From positions 1-64,000 of the forward strand of contig NZ_LYXZ01000035.1 in the NCBI RefSeq assembly GCF_001676615.1: a stretch of 64,000 bases of DNA, in the 5' to 3' direction. Below the pieces are notes generated by a model. The model was not told where the DNA came from, did no database searches, and worked only from the letters and a program-made list of their open reading frames with translations. Position 1 is the stretch's first letter. Every line of letters starts with the position of its first letter. This document shows positions 26,055-35,901 of this stretch, one piece after another. The stretch comes from Labrys sp. WJW. Its GTDB lineage: Bacteria; Pseudomonadota; Alphaproteobacteria; Rhizobiales; Labraceae. The position numbers and the translations under genes are program-made.

Positions 26055-26930
26055 ATGACGCGCATTCGCAAAGCTGTATTTCCCGTCGCCGGCCTCGGTA
26101 CGCGCTTTCTGCCTGCCACGAAATCGGTGCCCAAGGAGATGCTCACCGTGGTGGACAAGCCCGTCATCCAGCACGTGGTGGACGAAGCCCGCGAAGCCGG
26201 CATCGAGCACTTCATCTTCGTGACCGGCCGCAACAAGGGCGTGATCGAGGATCATTTCGATATCGCCTATGAACTCGACGCCACGCTCAAGGAGCGCGGC
26301 AAGATGGAAGCCTATGAGGAATTGCAGCGTTCGCTGCCGGCGGCGGGCCAGACCAGCTTCACGCGCCAGCAGGCCCCGCTCGGCCTCGGCCATGCCGTCT
26401 GGTGCGCGCGGGAGATCGTCGGGCGCGAGCCCTTCGCCCTGCTGCTGCCCGACATGCTGCATCACGGCAAGGGCAAGGGTTGCCTGGCGGAGATGGTCGA
26501 GGCCTATGACAAGGTCGGCGGCAACCACATCGCCGTGTTCGAGGCGCCGGAAGACCAGACGCATCAATACGGCATCGTCGGCAAGGGCGAGAGCGTCGGC
26601 GGCAATGCCTTCGAGATCACCCAGATGGTCGAAAAGCCCAAGAAGGGCACGGCGCCTTCCAACCTGGCGGTCTCCGGCCGCTACATCCTGCAGCCCGAGA
26701 TCTTCGATCTCCTGGAAAAGCAGGAACGCGGCGCGGGCGGCGAGATCCAGCTCACCGATTCCATGCTGAAACTGGCCCAGGGGCAGAAATTCTACGGGTC
26801 GGTGTTCAAGGGGCGCATCTACGACACCGGCATGAAGATCGGCTTCCTGACCGCCAATGTCGCCTATGCACTCGAGCGCGAGGGCCTCGGCGATGAGCTG
26901 AGGGCGGAGTTGAAGGCCCTGCTGGGCTGA
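26055..26930 (+). CDS. galU: UTP--glucose-1-phosphate uridylyltransferase
   Basis: A 291-residue GalU that makes UDP-glucose for exopolysaccharide, glycogen-type and lipid glycans. The nucleotide-binding signature [20 protein letters not shown] (residues 5-24) with the [10 protein letters not shown] loop, the Lys/Asp sites in LLPDML and EITQMVEKP, and [10 protein letters not shown] near the C-terminus are all present. AAGGA precedes ATG. A textbook terminator follows 15 bases after the stop. Confidence 0.96.
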   Translation: MTRIRKAVFPVAGLGTRFLPATKSVPKEMLTVVDKPVIQHVVDEAREAGIEHFIFVTGRNKGVIEDHFDIAYELDATLKERGKMEAYEELQRSLPAAGQTSFTRQQAPLGLGHAVWCAREIVGREPFALLLPDMLHHGKGKGCLAEMVEAYDKVGGNHIAVFEAPEDQTHQYGIVGKGESVGGNAFEITQMVEKPKKGTAPSNLAVSGRYILQPEIFDLLEKQERGAGGEIQLTDSMLKLAQGQKFYGSVFKGRIYDTGMKIGFLTANVAYALEREGLGDELRAELKALLG

Positions 26931-26944
26931 CAGGGTTCTGAATG

Positions 26945-26973
26945 AAATGGCCCGGGAAACCGGGCCATTTTTC
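26945..26973 (+). terminator. Intrinsic terminator of galU
   Basis: AATGGCCCGG / CCGGGCCATT 10-bp stem (26946-26955 and 26960-26969) with a GAAA loop and a T-run TTTTTCT on the plus strand. Confidence 0.93.
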
Positions 26974-27018
26974 TAGGTGCGGACACGGCAATGCGCCTTC
27001 GTGTCGTGATGTCCGGGC

Positions 27019-27411
27019 TCAACCGGGAAACTCGTAGACCACGTCCGAAAAGCGTCCGGTCGGGAAGACATAGAAGAGCCGAAGTTCGGCATCGCCTTCG
27101 TTGCGCAGCGAGTGCCAGGCATTGCCGGGGATGAAGATCGTCGCTCCCTTGACGACGGGGCTCTCCGCGCCATCGACCGTGAGCACGCCGCTGCCTTCCA
27201 GGATGAGATAGAGCTCCGCTTCGGCGTGGCGGTGGGGCGGATTGGTGCCGCCGGGCGGCAGGATGGCGATTCCAGCGCTGAGGCTGTCGGTCGGCGTGAT
27301 CTCAGCGCTGATCAAGGTATGCCAGGCCACGCTCCCCTTGGCGGGATCGTCCCAGGCTTCCTGGGGCCGCTCTTCAGCCCGTGTGATGATGAGTTGAGTT
27401 TCCCCGATCAT
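27019..27411 (-). CDS. Cupin-domain protein
   Basis: A 130-residue single-domain cupin. The two conserved motifs are visible: PPHRHAEAELYLILEGSG (metal ligands His, His, Glu) and PGNAWHSLRN (His). Such small cupins range from metal-dependent dioxygenases to sugar-binding regulators; the sequence does not decide. ATG 27411 is preceded by GGGGGA at a good distance, whereas the ATG at 27453 has no ribosome site. It is convergent with galU. Confidence 0.85.
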   Translation of the reverse strand: MIGETQLIITRAEERPQEAWDDPAKGSVAWHTLISAEITPTDSLSAGIAILPPGGTNPPHRHAEAELYLILEGSGVLTVDGAESPVVKGATIFIPGNAWHSLRNEGDAELRLFYVFPTGRFSDVVYEFPG

Positions 27412-27584
27412 GATATCCCCCGCGCGGTGATAGGTGAAAACTATGGTGGGCATTTGCAGAGTTTGGGCGACCGTTTGCTACCCGTTCCGAACTGAACAGT
27501 TCGCAGTTTGTGTATGGGTCGCCGGGCGGTCGACTGTGAAAGAAGCCCCAATTGGTAAAAGTGTCACTGCAGCTCTCAATATTT

Positions 27585-29495
27585 TTAATTCCGCGGTACC
27601 CGTTGTCGTGACTCAAGCTCTGATAATATAGGTTGATAGCAACGTTCCAGTCGCAAGCGAGCTAAGCCGTCGGAACTGTCTGCGCGTTTTCGTAATTCGG
27701 AAACAAATTTAGATATAGATTCAATTTCAGCGCCGAGAGCCGGTTTGTGATCAATTGATTGGATGCGTTCTTGCAGTGCGCTCGTTATCCAATACCATCC
27801 TGTTTTTGGGGACGCGAGCCATGCGTCAACGAAGTCCTTCTCTGACACCTGAGAGAGGATTGGTACGTCTTGGTATGCCGTTACTCCGTCGCGAGTGTAG
27901 CAAATGTTAGCAAAGAAGCTTTGGCCATCTTTCCGAACAATTTCCAACAATTTGACGATCAAAGTAGGAAAGCTATTTTCAAGTGCCTTGGTACGACCTG
28001 CTATAAGATAATCACGAACTCTCTGAAATTGATAAGTAAATCCTTCTTCGATCCAATATCGAATTCGATCGTGCGAATCTCTAAAGGCTTCGTCCCATCG
28101 GTAATCAAGTGATCTGGAAGGCAAGAGGTTCGCAGATAAAAGGTCGTCAATATATAATTTGGCTTCTCTTTCAATGTCATCAATTGATTGGACTGAGATT
28201 CCACGCGTCGACATCATCATTTTAAGGGCGACCACATGTAAAAATTCGCCTGATTCAGTGATGGATCTATTTAAAAACTGCTCATTCATCGCTTGAATGG
28301 CCGTTGAAACTATATCATCATCGAGATTGTCGAAATTTATTACAATTTTCCAAGGAGGTGTTGTCTCAATTTTTACAAAATGTGGGCTAGAGTCAATCGA
28401 ATTTCGGATGTGATCATTAACAAATCTTCCTTCAAATAGAGTTTCTTCTATTACTTGGTCATCGAGGATTGTATTGGATATATCGATTGACTTATATTTT
28501 GATTTAGATTTTACAATTTGCGGTCGATTGTCTTCTATTTCTCTATTTCCTGAAGTGTCGACCTCGTATCGAAATATTGCCGCCTTTCTGTCTCTTATAT
28601 CTGCGCGGTTCAGCACATTGTCTCGAACTTCGATTGAAAGGGCGGAAAATAGGCGAACTAATTCCACCATTGCGAGATGGTTCTCAAGATGTCGCGGTTC
28701 AAGCGTTTTCCTCAGGCGCCTAACATCCTCCACGACATGTCGAAGAACACGAAGTGAGTGCGCTTTCGATTCTTTAAAGATCGATAACACTTCTTCTTTG
28801 AGCTCTCCAAGTAAATCTTCATTATCTATATATGTAAAATGCTCGTTAAACGCTCGAAATGCTGCATCAATATTTGGTTCTACCTTAAGTGTTTGACCAA
28901 ATATTTTTTCTTTCGTATCTTTTATTTTCTGAACAACTTTATCGTCATGAGCGATCACGATGACACGACATCCATGATGTTCCACGTATCTATTAATGAT
29001 GCCTAAAATATTCTCTGGTTCTACCGAACAGCGTTCGAGATCATCGAAAATTAGAGGCCTGGAATTGTCGACAGCCCCTTTTACAAATGCGTCTGCAATA
29101 GCACTTGGAAGGCCATTGATTCCTACAGACCCCAATCCCGTAAGCCCTAAATTTATAGAATTAAGTTTTGATACAAACCCCTTGATCTTTGCTTTGGTGC
29201 TAAACATCTTCGAAAAAACCTGAGCTTCGATATCTGCAGGTGTGCTCAGCCCAAAGAGGCTTACGTACCACGCATGATCAGCAGGCAGCGCTTTTGTTAC
29301 TTGAAAAGTTTTGCCGGTGCCCCAGTCGCCATCAATAAGTACCGCGTAACCTGGATTCGTAGTTCCTACATAATAGGATAGATACTGTTCCAAATGTGTT
29401 TCAGGCGGATAAGCTAAAGTTTTGACCACGATGTCACCTTCGACGGTTTCAACGGCATTTTTATTATCTTTGAATAGGTGATCAAACTTTATCAT
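27585..29495 (-). CDS. KAP-type P-loop NTPase in AT-rich island
   Basis: A 636-residue protein with Walker A GDWGTGKT (56-63), Walker B PLIFDDLER (147-155), a sensor-like strand RVIVIAHDD (177-185) and an Arg-rich helix SLRVLRHVVEDVRRLRK. This layout fits the KAP/AAA-related P-loop NTPases, a family that includes the phage-exclusion protein PifA and several antiphage components. The C-terminal half has no recognised domain and may be the effector or sensor part. Codon use is strikingly AT-rich compared with every neighbour, a sign of horizontal acquisition. ATG 29495 is chosen; TTG and GTG codons lie up to ten codons upstream. The gene stands alone with 170-220 base gaps on each side. Confidence 0.75.
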   Translation of the reverse strand: MIKFDHLFKDNKNAVETVEGDIVVKTLAYPPETHLEQYLSYYVGTTNPGYAVLIDGDWGTGKTFQVTKALPADHAWYVSLFGLSTPADIEAQVFSKMFSTKAKIKGFVSKLNSINLGLTGLGSVGINGLPSAIADAFVKGAVDNSRPLIFDDLERCSVEPENILGIINRYVEHHGCRVIVIAHDDKVVQKIKDTKEKIFGQTLKVEPNIDAAFRAFNEHFTYIDNEDLLGELKEEVLSIFKESKAHSLRVLRHVVEDVRRLRKTLEPRHLENHLAMVELVRLFSALSIEVRDNVLNRADIRDRKAAIFRYEVDTSGNREIEDNRPQIVKSKSKYKSIDISNTILDDQVIEETLFEGRFVNDHIRNSIDSSPHFVKIETTPPWKIVINFDNLDDDIVSTAIQAMNEQFLNRSITESGEFLHVVALKMMMSTRGISVQSIDDIEREAKLYIDDLLSANLLPSRSLDYRWDEAFRDSHDRIRYWIEEGFTYQFQRVRDYLIAGRTKALENSFPTLIVKLLEIVRKDGQSFFANICYTRDGVTAYQDVPILSQVSEKDFVDAWLASPKTGWYWITSALQERIQSIDHKPALGAEIESISKFVSELRKRADSSDGLARLRLERCYQPILSELESRQRVPRN

Positions 29496-29712
29496 CTTTT
29501 GATACAATGCCTGTAGCTGCACCAAATGTACCCGGTCAAAAACGTGTCGTGGGTAAATTTCAATGTCTATGATGGCAATTTACTCGATGCTAGACCCGAG
29601 CTGCAACTACGGGATGACATTGTCAATACACTTTGTCCTCGAATGCCACAGGTCCAAGGCGACGACACGATATGAAGACACGTCACATGTAACGTGCGCT
29701 CTCCTGAAAGCC

Positions 29713-30300
29713 TCAGCGGATCTCGTCGCTCGACAGGATTGCGTAGAGCAGATGGTCGCGCCAGGCGCCGGCGATGCACAGATAGGAGCGGGCATAGCCC
29801 TCGCGGATGAAGCCGACGCGCTCCAGGAGGCGGATCGAGGGGGCGTTCTCCGGCAGGCAGGCGGCTTCCACCCGGCGCAGGCGCAGCGTGCCGAAGGCAT
29901 AGGGCAGCAACGCCCGCACGGCGTCGCTCATCAGGCCCTGGCCGGCATGGGCCTGGCCCATCCAATAGCCGAGCGAGCCGGTCTGCGCCACGCCGCGGCG
30001 GATCTGGCCGAGCGTGAGGCCGCCGACCAGCGCGCCATTATCGGAGCGGAAGACGAAGAAAGGATAGGCGGCGTCCGCCCTGGCATCCTGGCCATAGCGC
30101 TTGATCCGGGCCCGAAAGGCCGGGCGCGTCAGATCATTGGGGGGCCAGGTCGGCTCCCAGGGGCGCAGGAATTCCCGGCTCGCGCCGCGCAGGGCGGCCC
30201 AGGCCTCGAAATCGCGCATTTCCGGCGCGCGCAGCTCGACCTTCTCGCCACGGACCGGCGGTACGACGTCGGCGAAGGAGAAGGGCCGCAGGAAGGACAT
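29713..30300 (-). CDS. GNAT N-acetyltransferase, RimJ-like
   Basis: A 195-residue acetyltransferase of the ribosomal-protein N-terminal type. LRAPEMRDFEAWAALR starts the fold, GALVGGLTLGQIRRG and the acetyl-CoA loop MGQAHAGQGLMSDAVRALL (Q/R-x-x-G-x-G/A pattern) follow, then ENAPSIRLLERVGF. The protein substrate is unknown. It is the third gene of a thrC-M16-GNAT run, eight bases after the protease gene. Confidence 0.9.
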   Translation of the reverse strand: MSFLRPFSFADVVPPVRGEKVELRAPEMRDFEAWAALRGASREFLRPWEPTWPPNDLTRPAFRARIKRYGQDARADAAYPFFVFRSDNGALVGGLTLGQIRRGVAQTGSLGYWMGQAHAGQGLMSDAVRALLPYAFGTLRLRRVEAACLPENAPSIRLLERVGFIREGYARSYLCIAGAWRDHLLYAILSSDEIR

Positions 30301-30308
30301 TCACCGCC

Positions 30309-31568
30309 TCATGCCGCCAGATGGGTGCGGATCTTGTCGAGGCGGGGCAATTTCTTGACCGGCCCGAGGGCCGCCAGGGTCGGCGGCGACGCCAGCACGG
30401 CCTCGCCTGCCTGGCGCACGTCCTCGACGGTGACTGCATCGATCTTGGCAATCAATTCCGCCGGGGGCAGGGGGCGGCCCCAGATCAGCATGTGGCGCGC
30501 CATCTGCTCGGCGCGCATCGCCGAGGATTCGAGCGCCATCAGAAGGCCGGCCTTCATCTGCGCCTTGGCGCGGGCGATCTCCGCTTCGGTGGGGGAGGCG
30601 GCAGCGGCCGCTACGGTATCCAGGATCACCGGCACGAGATCCTTGAGGTCCTCGGCGCCGGCGCCGGCGGATATGCCGAAGATGCCGGTATCCGCATAGC
30701 CCCACTGAAAGGCATAGACCGAGTAGCACAGGCCCCTTTTTTCCCGCACCTCCTGGAACAGGCGCGAGGACATGCCGCCGCCGACCAGATTGGTGAAGAT
30801 TCCGAGAGCCGGGCTGAGGGCATCCTTGTAGGAACGGCCGGCAAAGCCGATCAGCACATTGGCCTGTTCGTGATCGGTCACCATCACGTCCTCGCCGCCG
30901 CGATAGATCGCCGAAGCCGGTTCGGGGCCGCTGCCTTCGGGCAGATGGGCGAACAGGCGGCCTGCCTCTTCGACGACGCGATCATGCTCGACGGCCCCGG
31001 CGGCGGCGACCACCATGCGGCCGGCCCGGTAATGGGTGTCGAGATAGGTCTGGATCGCCTTGCGGTCGAACGACATCACGGTTTCGGGGGTGCCGAGAAT
31101 GGGGCGGCCGAGGGGCTGATGCGGAAATGCGGCCTGGTTGAACATGTCGAAGACCAGATCGTCCGGCGTGTCCTCGACGGCGCTGATCTCCTGCAGGATG
31201 ACATTCTTCTCCCGCGCCAGTTCATCGGCATCGAAGACGGACTGGGTGAGGATGTCGGCCAGGATGTCGAAGCCGAGGCCGACATCTTCCTTCAGCACGC
31301 GGGCGTAGTAGGCGGTCTGCTCGCCGGATGTCGCGGCATTGAGTTCACCGCCGGCGCTTTCGATCTCTTCGGCGATGCGCTTGGCGTCACGAGTCCGCGT
31401 GCCCTTGAACGCCATATGCTCGAGCAGATGGGCGAGGCCGTGCTCCTTCTCGCCTTCCGAGCGGGCGCCGGCACCCGCGAAGACACCGAGCGAAGCGGTT
31501 TCCAGATGGCTCATCGCGTCGGTAACGACGGTCAGGCCGGACGGGAGGCGGGTTACCTCGACGCTCAT
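30309..31568 (-). CDS. M16-family zinc metallopeptidase (processing peptidase-like)
   Basis: A 419-residue pitrilysin-family protease resembling the mitochondrial processing peptidase beta subunit. The inverted zinc motif HLLEHMAFKGT gives HxxEH, with the third ligand Glu in the following EIESAGGELNA region. The C-terminal half-repeat has GFAGRSYKDALSPALGIF and the R/Y pair near GLCYSVYAFQWGY. It is very widely found downstream of thrC in alphaproteobacteria; its physiological substrate is unknown. Its ATG overlaps the thrC stop by four bases. Confidence 0.93.
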   Translation of the reverse strand: MSVEVTRLPSGLTVVTDAMSHLETASLGVFAGAGARSEGEKEHGLAHLLEHMAFKGTRTRDAKRIAEEIESAGGELNAATSGEQTAYYARVLKEDVGLGFDILADILTQSVFDADELAREKNVILQEISAVEDTPDDLVFDMFNQAAFPHQPLGRPILGTPETVMSFDRKAIQTYLDTHYRAGRMVVAAAGAVEHDRVVEEAGRLFAHLPEGSGPEPASAIYRGGEDVMVTDHEQANVLIGFAGRSYKDALSPALGIFTNLVGGGMSSRLFQEVREKRGLCYSVYAFQWGYADTGIFGISAGAGAEDLKDLVPVILDTVAAAAASPTEAEIARAKAQMKAGLLMALESSAMRAEQMARHMLIWGRPLPPAELIAKIDAVTVEDVRQAGEAVLASPPTLAALGPVKKLPRLDKIRTHLAA

Positions 31569-32977
31569 GCGGCTGCACCCTGGGCCGCGCGGGAATGCTT
31601 GCGGACGAAGGCCTCCAGGACCCCGAGGTCATTGGGCAGGACGGTAAAGCGCTCGGGCCGCTCATAGAGATCGGCGAGGGCATCCGGCAATTTGGGTTCG
31701 ATGCCCGAGGCGTCCTTGACCGCGGCCGGGAACTTGGCGGGATGGGCCGTGCCGAGCACGACCATCGGCACGCGGCGATCGGGTTCGGCCTTCCACGCCG
31801 CCATCACGCCGACGGCCGTATGCGGATCCAGGAGGTAGCCGGCGTTGCGCCAGATCATGCCGATCGTCTTGGCGACCTCCTTCTCGTCGGCGCGCTCGGC
31901 GTCGAACTCCCCACGGATGGCCTCATAGGCGCCTTCGTCGATCTCGAAGGCGCCTGATTGGGTGAGATTGCCCATCAGGCGGCGGATCTGGCCGGCATCG
32001 CGGTGATAGGCGTCGAAGAGCAGGCGTTCGAAATTGGAGGAAACCTGGATATCCATCGAGGGCGAAGACGTCTCCTTCACACCGCGTGCCTCGTAGACGC
32101 CCGTCGCGATGGTGCGCGCCAGGATGTCATTGACATTGGTGGCGATCAGGAGCCGCTCGATCGGCAGGCCCATGCGCTTGGCGACATAGCCGGCGAAAAT
32201 GTCGCCGAAATTGCCCGTGGGCACCGAGAACGACACTTTGCGATGCGGCGCGCCCAGGGCCACCGCGGCGGTGAAGTAATAGACGATCTGGGCCACGATA
32301 CGGGCCCAGTTGATGGAGTTGACGCCCGACAGGCCGATTTCGTCGCGGAATTCGAGATGGTTGAACATCGCCTTCAGCTGGGCCTGGCAATCGTCGAAAT
32401 TGCCCTCCAGCGCCACGGCATGGACATTGGGCGCATCGACCGTGGTCATCTGCCGGCGCTGCACCTCGGAGACGCGGCCATGCGGATAGAGAATGACGAT
32501 GTCGACCTGTTCGAGGCCGCGGAAGGCCTCGATGGCGGCACTGCCGGTGTCGCCCGAGGTGGCGCCGACGATGGTGGCCCGCTTGTTGCGGGCCTTCAGG
32601 GCGTGGTCCATCAGCCGGGCGAGCAACTGCATCGCCACGTCCTTGAAGGCAAGCGTCGGGCCGTGGAACAGCTCCTGCACGAACAGATTGTCACCGATCT
32701 GCACCAGCGGCACGACGGCTGGATGGCCGAAGCTGCCATAGGCCTCCTGGATCATCCGGCGCAGGGCCGCCGGCTCGATCTCGCCGCCGACGAAGGGCGA
32801 GATCACCGCTTCGGCGACCTGCCAATAGGGTTTGCCTGCAAAGGAAGCGATCTGGGCGTGGGACAGAACCGGCCAATGCTGCGGCACATAGAGGCCGCCG
32901 TCGCGGGCAAGGCCGGCGAGGAGGGCATCGCAAAAGCCGAGGACGGGGGCTTCGCCCCGCGTGGAAACATAGAGCAC
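31565..32977 (-). CDS. thrC: Threonine synthase
   Basis: A 470-residue PLP enzyme converting O-phosphohomoserine to threonine. The N-terminus LYVSTRGEAPVLGFCDALL is typical of the long (yeast/proteobacterial) class; the PLP Lys lies in GPTLAFKDVAMQLL and the phosphate loop is ATSGDTGSAAIEAFRG. The GTG start at 32977 has AGGA seven bases upstream and matches family N-termini, so the upstream ATG at 33046 is rejected. It uses the product of thrB (17152-18117). Confidence 0.95.
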   Translation of the reverse strand: MLYVSTRGEAPVLGFCDALLAGLARDGGLYVPQHWPVLSHAQIASFAGKPYWQVAEAVISPFVGGEIEPAALRRMIQEAYGSFGHPAVVPLVQIGDNLFVQELFHGPTLAFKDVAMQLLARLMDHALKARNKRATIVGATSGDTGSAAIEAFRGLEQVDIVILYPHGRVSEVQRRQMTTVDAPNVHAVALEGNFDDCQAQLKAMFNHLEFRDEIGLSGVNSINWARIVAQIVYYFTAAVALGAPHRKVSFSVPTGNFGDIFAGYVAKRMGLPIERLLIATNVNDILARTIATGVYEARGVKETSSPSMDIQVSSNFERLLFDAYHRDAGQIRRLMGNLTQSGAFEIDEGAYEAIRGEFDAERADEKEVAKTIGMIWRNAGYLLDPHTAVGVMAAWKAEPDRRVPMVVLGTAHPAKFPAAVKDASGIEPKLPDALADLYERPERFTVLPNDLGVLEAFVRKHSRAAQGAAA

Positions 32978-33113
32978 GGTTCTATCCTTTCGGTGCCGGA
33001 AGCGCTGCAATACCAGTCGCGCGCCGTCCGGGACACAAGTCTTCATCGTGTAATCCGCCCGGGGCCGACGGGCAAGGCGCGTATCGCCGCCTCCTTGCCC
33101 AGCGGCGCCGTCC

Positions 33114-33869
33114 TTATCCCGCCGGTTTGCGCCTCAGGCGCAGGACGAAGGCGATGTAGACCCCTACAAGGCCGAGGGCGAGACCGAACCAGGTCAGCGC
33201 ATATTGCAGGTGGTTGTTGGGGAAGGTGAGAATGGTTTCTCCGCCCTCGGGCAGGCCGCCGGGGGCGCTGGCATCGGCATCGATGAAGAACGGTGCGACC
33301 CGCGTCAGCCCCTCGGCCTTGGCAATGCCGGCGATGTCGCGCGTGAACCAGTTGCCGGTGGCAGGATCGTCTGCCGGCGTGAAGAGATTGCGGTCTTCCG
33401 TCCAGCGGGCGAGGCCGGTGATGGTGACGGGACCGGCGATCTGCCCGGCCTGGCGGCTGGCGGGATCCTTGGCGTTCTCGGGCACGAAGCCGCGATTGAC
33501 CAGGATGGTGGAACCGTCGGGACGGATGAGCGGTGTCAGCACCCAGTAGCCCACGCCGCGAAACTGCCCTTTGGCATCGGGCAGGTTGGTGAAGGAGCGG
33601 ATCTCCTTGGCGTGGTCGAAGGTCCCCGAGACCTGCCAATGCCGGTATTCGAGGCCGTCCCGCGTCAGGCGCGGCCAATCGGCTTCGGGGGGCGGAGCAA
33701 CGGGAGCCGCCGTGGTGCGGTCGGCAATCTCCTTGAGCAGGCCGAGCTTCCATTGCAGACGTTCGAGCTGCCAGATGCCGAGACCGACCAGGAAGGCGCC
33801 CATCACCAGCATCGAGATCGTCAGCACCACCAGCGAGCGAGGACGCGAGGAGACCACGGACGTCGTCAT
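33114..33869 (-). CDS. SURF1-family cytochrome oxidase assembly protein
   Basis: A 251-residue protein with two membrane segments, one near the start (LVVLTISMLVMGAFLVGLGI) and one near the end (LTWFGLALGLVGVYIAFVL), enclosing a periplasmic domain. The SURF1 signature GIWQLERLQWKLGLL follows the first segment, with VNRGFVP and NHLQYALTWFGLAL later. SURF1 helps insert haem a into subunit I. The start overlaps the DUF983 stop by four bases. Confidence 0.93.
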   Translation of the reverse strand: MTTSVVSSRPRSLVVLTISMLVMGAFLVGLGIWQLERLQWKLGLLKEIADRTTAAPVAPPPEADWPRLTRDGLEYRHWQVSGTFDHAKEIRSFTNLPDAKGQFRGVGYWVLTPLIRPDGSTILVNRGFVPENAKDPASRQAGQIAGPVTITGLARWTEDRNLFTPADDPATGNWFTRDIAGIAKAEGLTRVAPFFIDADASAPGGLPEGGETILTFPNNHLQYALTWFGLALGLVGVYIAFVLRLRRKPAG

Positions 33870-34243
33870 TCTTCCAACCGGCCCTCGGCCGCCTTGTTGG
33901 TATATTGCAGGGCAACGAGTACGCCCTTCATCCAGCGCAGCAATCCGAGACAGACAGCGAGGGAAAGCGGCAGCCAGAGGATGATGTGCACCCAGACCGG
34001 GGGCGAGAAGGTGAATTCGACATAGACGGCCGCGCCCAGCAGGATGAAGCCGGCGACCAGGATGACCAGCACGGCCGGCCCGTCGCCCGAATCGGCAAAG
34101 CTGTAGTCGAGGCCGCAGGCGCTGCATTTCGGCTTGAGACTGATGAAGCCGTCGAAGAGCTTGCCCTGGCCGCAACGCGGGCATCTGCCGCGCGAGCCGG
34201 TCTGGAAGGGCGAAAGCGGAGCGTAGTGCTGATCCTGCGACAT
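33866..34243 (-). CDS. DUF983 membrane protein
   Basis: A 125-residue protein with a zinc-ribbon-like N-terminus (RGRCPRCGQGKLFDGF and CSACGLDYSF; four Cys) and two membrane helices. DUF983 proteins occur next to cytochrome oxidase genes in alphaproteobacteria and are presumed assembly factors, but no direct function is established. Confidence 0.88.
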   Translation of the reverse strand: MSQDQHYAPLSPFQTGSRGRCPRCGQGKLFDGFISLKPKCSACGLDYSFADSGDGPAVLVILVAGFILLGAAVYVEFTFSPPVWVHIILWLPLSLAVCLGLLRWMKGVLVALQYTNKAAEGRLEE

Positions 34244-34266
34244 GATTGGAGAGCCCTAAAAGGAAA

Positions 34267-34286
34267 CGGCCGGGGAATCCCGGCCG
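34267..34286 (-). terminator. Terminator of the cytochrome oxidase operon
   Basis: Perfect 8-bp stem CGGCCGGG / CCCGGCCG with a GAAT loop. On the minus strand it is followed by a T-rich tract (GTTTCCTTTTAG). It lies 126 bases after the ctaE stop and 24 bases before the DUF983 start. Confidence 0.75.
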
Positions 34287-34297
34287 CCTCGTTGATC

Positions 34298-34365
34298 CTA
34301 GAGCAAAACGCGTTCAAGTGTGAACGCATTTTTACTCTAACTCTTTGTTTGGACGCGTCTTTGCG
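34298..34365. repeat. Intergenic mosaic repeat, copy 1
   Basis: A 68-base element beginning CTAGAGCAAA and ending CGTCTTTGCG, matching 61124-61191 over its full length with scattered substitutions. Both copies lie in gaps next to gene starts or ends. This resembles the short mosaic intergenic repeats known from Rhizobiales. Confidence 0.65.
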
Positions 34366-34411
34366 ATTCTTGGTGACACCGTAAAATCGCAAAACGCTAT
34401 GTGAAGGCGGC

Positions 34412-35248
34412 TCAGCCGTGCACGCCGCCGGGACCATAACCCCAGATGTAGATGCAGGCGAACAGGAACAGCCAGACCACGTCGACGAAGTGCCAGTACC
34501 AGGCAGCGAACTCGAAGCCGAGGTGGTGGCGTTGGGTGAACTGGCCCAGATTGGCGCGCAGCAGGCAGACCGCCAGGAAGATGGTGCCGACGATCACGTG
34601 GAAGCCGTGGAAGCCCGTCGCCATGAAGAAGGTCGAACCATAGATGTGGCCCGAGAAGGAGAACGGCGCGTGGGCATACTCGTAGGCCTGGCACAGCGTG
34701 AAGATCAGGCCGAGGATGACCGTCAGGATCAGGCCGTTCTTCAGGCCCTTCTGATCGCCCTCGAGCAGGGCGTGATGGGCCCAGGTCACCGTGGTGCCGG
34801 AGGTGAGCAGGATCAGCGTGTTCAGGAGCGGCAGATGCCAGGGGTCGAGGGTCTCGATGCCCTTGGGCGGCCAGACGCCTCCCGTCAGGGTGGTGCGAGC
34901 GACCTCGGCGGCATCGCCGGGGAAGAGGGCGACGTCGAAATAGGCCCAGAACCAGGCGACGAAGAACATCACTTCCGAAGCGATGAACAGCATCATGCCG
35001 TAGCGGTGATGCAGCTGCACCACCGGGGTGTGATCGCCCTCGGAGGCTTCCTTGATGACGTCCCACCACCACATCAGCATGGTGTAGAGCACGCCGATCA
35101 GGCCGACGCCGAACACCAGCGGGCCGTAGGAATATTTGTGCATCCAGGTGATCAGGCCGATGGCCAGAACGAAAGCCGCCATCGAGCCGACGAACGGCCA
35201 TGGGCTCGGATTGACGAGGTGGTAATCATGGTTCTTGGTCTGAGCCAT
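34412..35248 (-). CDS. ctaE: Cytochrome c oxidase subunit III
   Basis: A 278-residue subunit of the aa3 oxidase with seven predicted membrane helices. Family markers are [13 protein letters not shown] at the N-terminus, FVAWFWAYF with the conserved acidic residue region, [13 protein letters not shown] and [15 protein letters not shown]. It lies 31 bases after ctaG. Subunit III stabilises proton pumping through subunit I. Confidence 0.97.
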   Translation of the reverse strand: MAQTKNHDYHLVNPSPWPFVGSMAAFVLAIGLITWMHKYSYGPLVFGVGLIGVLYTMLMWWWDVIKEASEGDHTPVVQLHHRYGMMLFIASEVMFFVAWFWAYFDVALFPGDAAEVARTTLTGGVWPPKGIETLDPWHLPLLNTLILLTSGTTVTWAHHALLEGDQKGLKNGLILTVILGLIFTLCQAYEYAHAPFSFSGHIYGSTFFMATGFHGFHVIVGTIFLAVCLLRANLGQFTQRHHLGFEFAAWYWHFVDVVWLFLFACIYIWGYGPGGVHG

Positions 35249-35279
35249 GGCTTTCTCCAGATGCCGGTCGCCCGGGAAC

Positions 35280-35900
35280 TTATAACTGTGGTTTGCTCGA
35301 CGTGTCGGTTTTCGGTTCGGCCGCCGCGAGCGGAGTCACGGGAGGCTTGGCCGGATAGTAGGTATAGGAAAGCGTGATCGTGTGCACGCCGGCAAGATAG
35401 TCGACCTTGTCGATCGCGGGATCGACGAAGAAGACCACCGGCAGCTCCTGGCTCTCGCCCGGCCCCAGCTTCTGGTTGGTGAAGCAGAAGCACTGGATTT
35501 TTGAGAAATACGCACCGGTTTCCTGCGGCGTCACATTGTAGGCGGCCGCGGCATAGGTGGTTTCCTGGGAAAGGTTGGTGATCTTGTAGTAGACCGTCTT
35601 CACCTCTCCGGCCTTGACCGTCACCGAGCGCTGCTCGGGTTCGAACTTCCAGGGCAGGGCCGGGTTGATGTTCGAATCGAAGCGCACTTCGAAGCTGCGG
35701 TCGAGGATCTGGCCCGGAGCGGCCTCGGCGACGCGCGTGGTCCCCGCAAAGCCGGTGACCTGGCAGAACAGCGTATAGAGCGGCACTGCGGCATAGGCCG
35801 CACCAACCATCGATGCCACGAACGCGATGCAGGACACCGCGATTATGCCATTGCCGACCTTGGGGCGCGAAGAGGAAGGCTTGTCGGGCGTTCCGGCCAT
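35280..35900 (-). CDS. ctaG: Cytochrome c oxidase assembly protein CtaG/Cox11
   Basis: A 206-residue membrane-anchored copper chaperone that loads CuB into subunit I. One N-terminal helix precedes the periplasmic domain with the copper motif [10 protein letters not shown] (CxC) and the segment [10 protein letters not shown]. Start and neighbours are tightly packed: one base separates it from the small gene upstream. Confidence 0.96.
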   Translation of the reverse strand: MAGTPDKPSSSRPKVGNGIIAVSCIAFVASMVGAAYAAVPLYTLFCQVTGFAGTTRVAEAAPGQILDRSFEVRFDSNINPALPWKFEPEQRSVTVKAGEVKTVYYKITNLSQETTYAAAAYNVTPQETGAYFSKIQCFCFTNQKLGPGESQELPVVFFVDPAIDKVDYLAGVHTITLSYTYYPAKPPVTPLAAAEPKTDTSSKPQL

Positions 35901-35901
35901 T

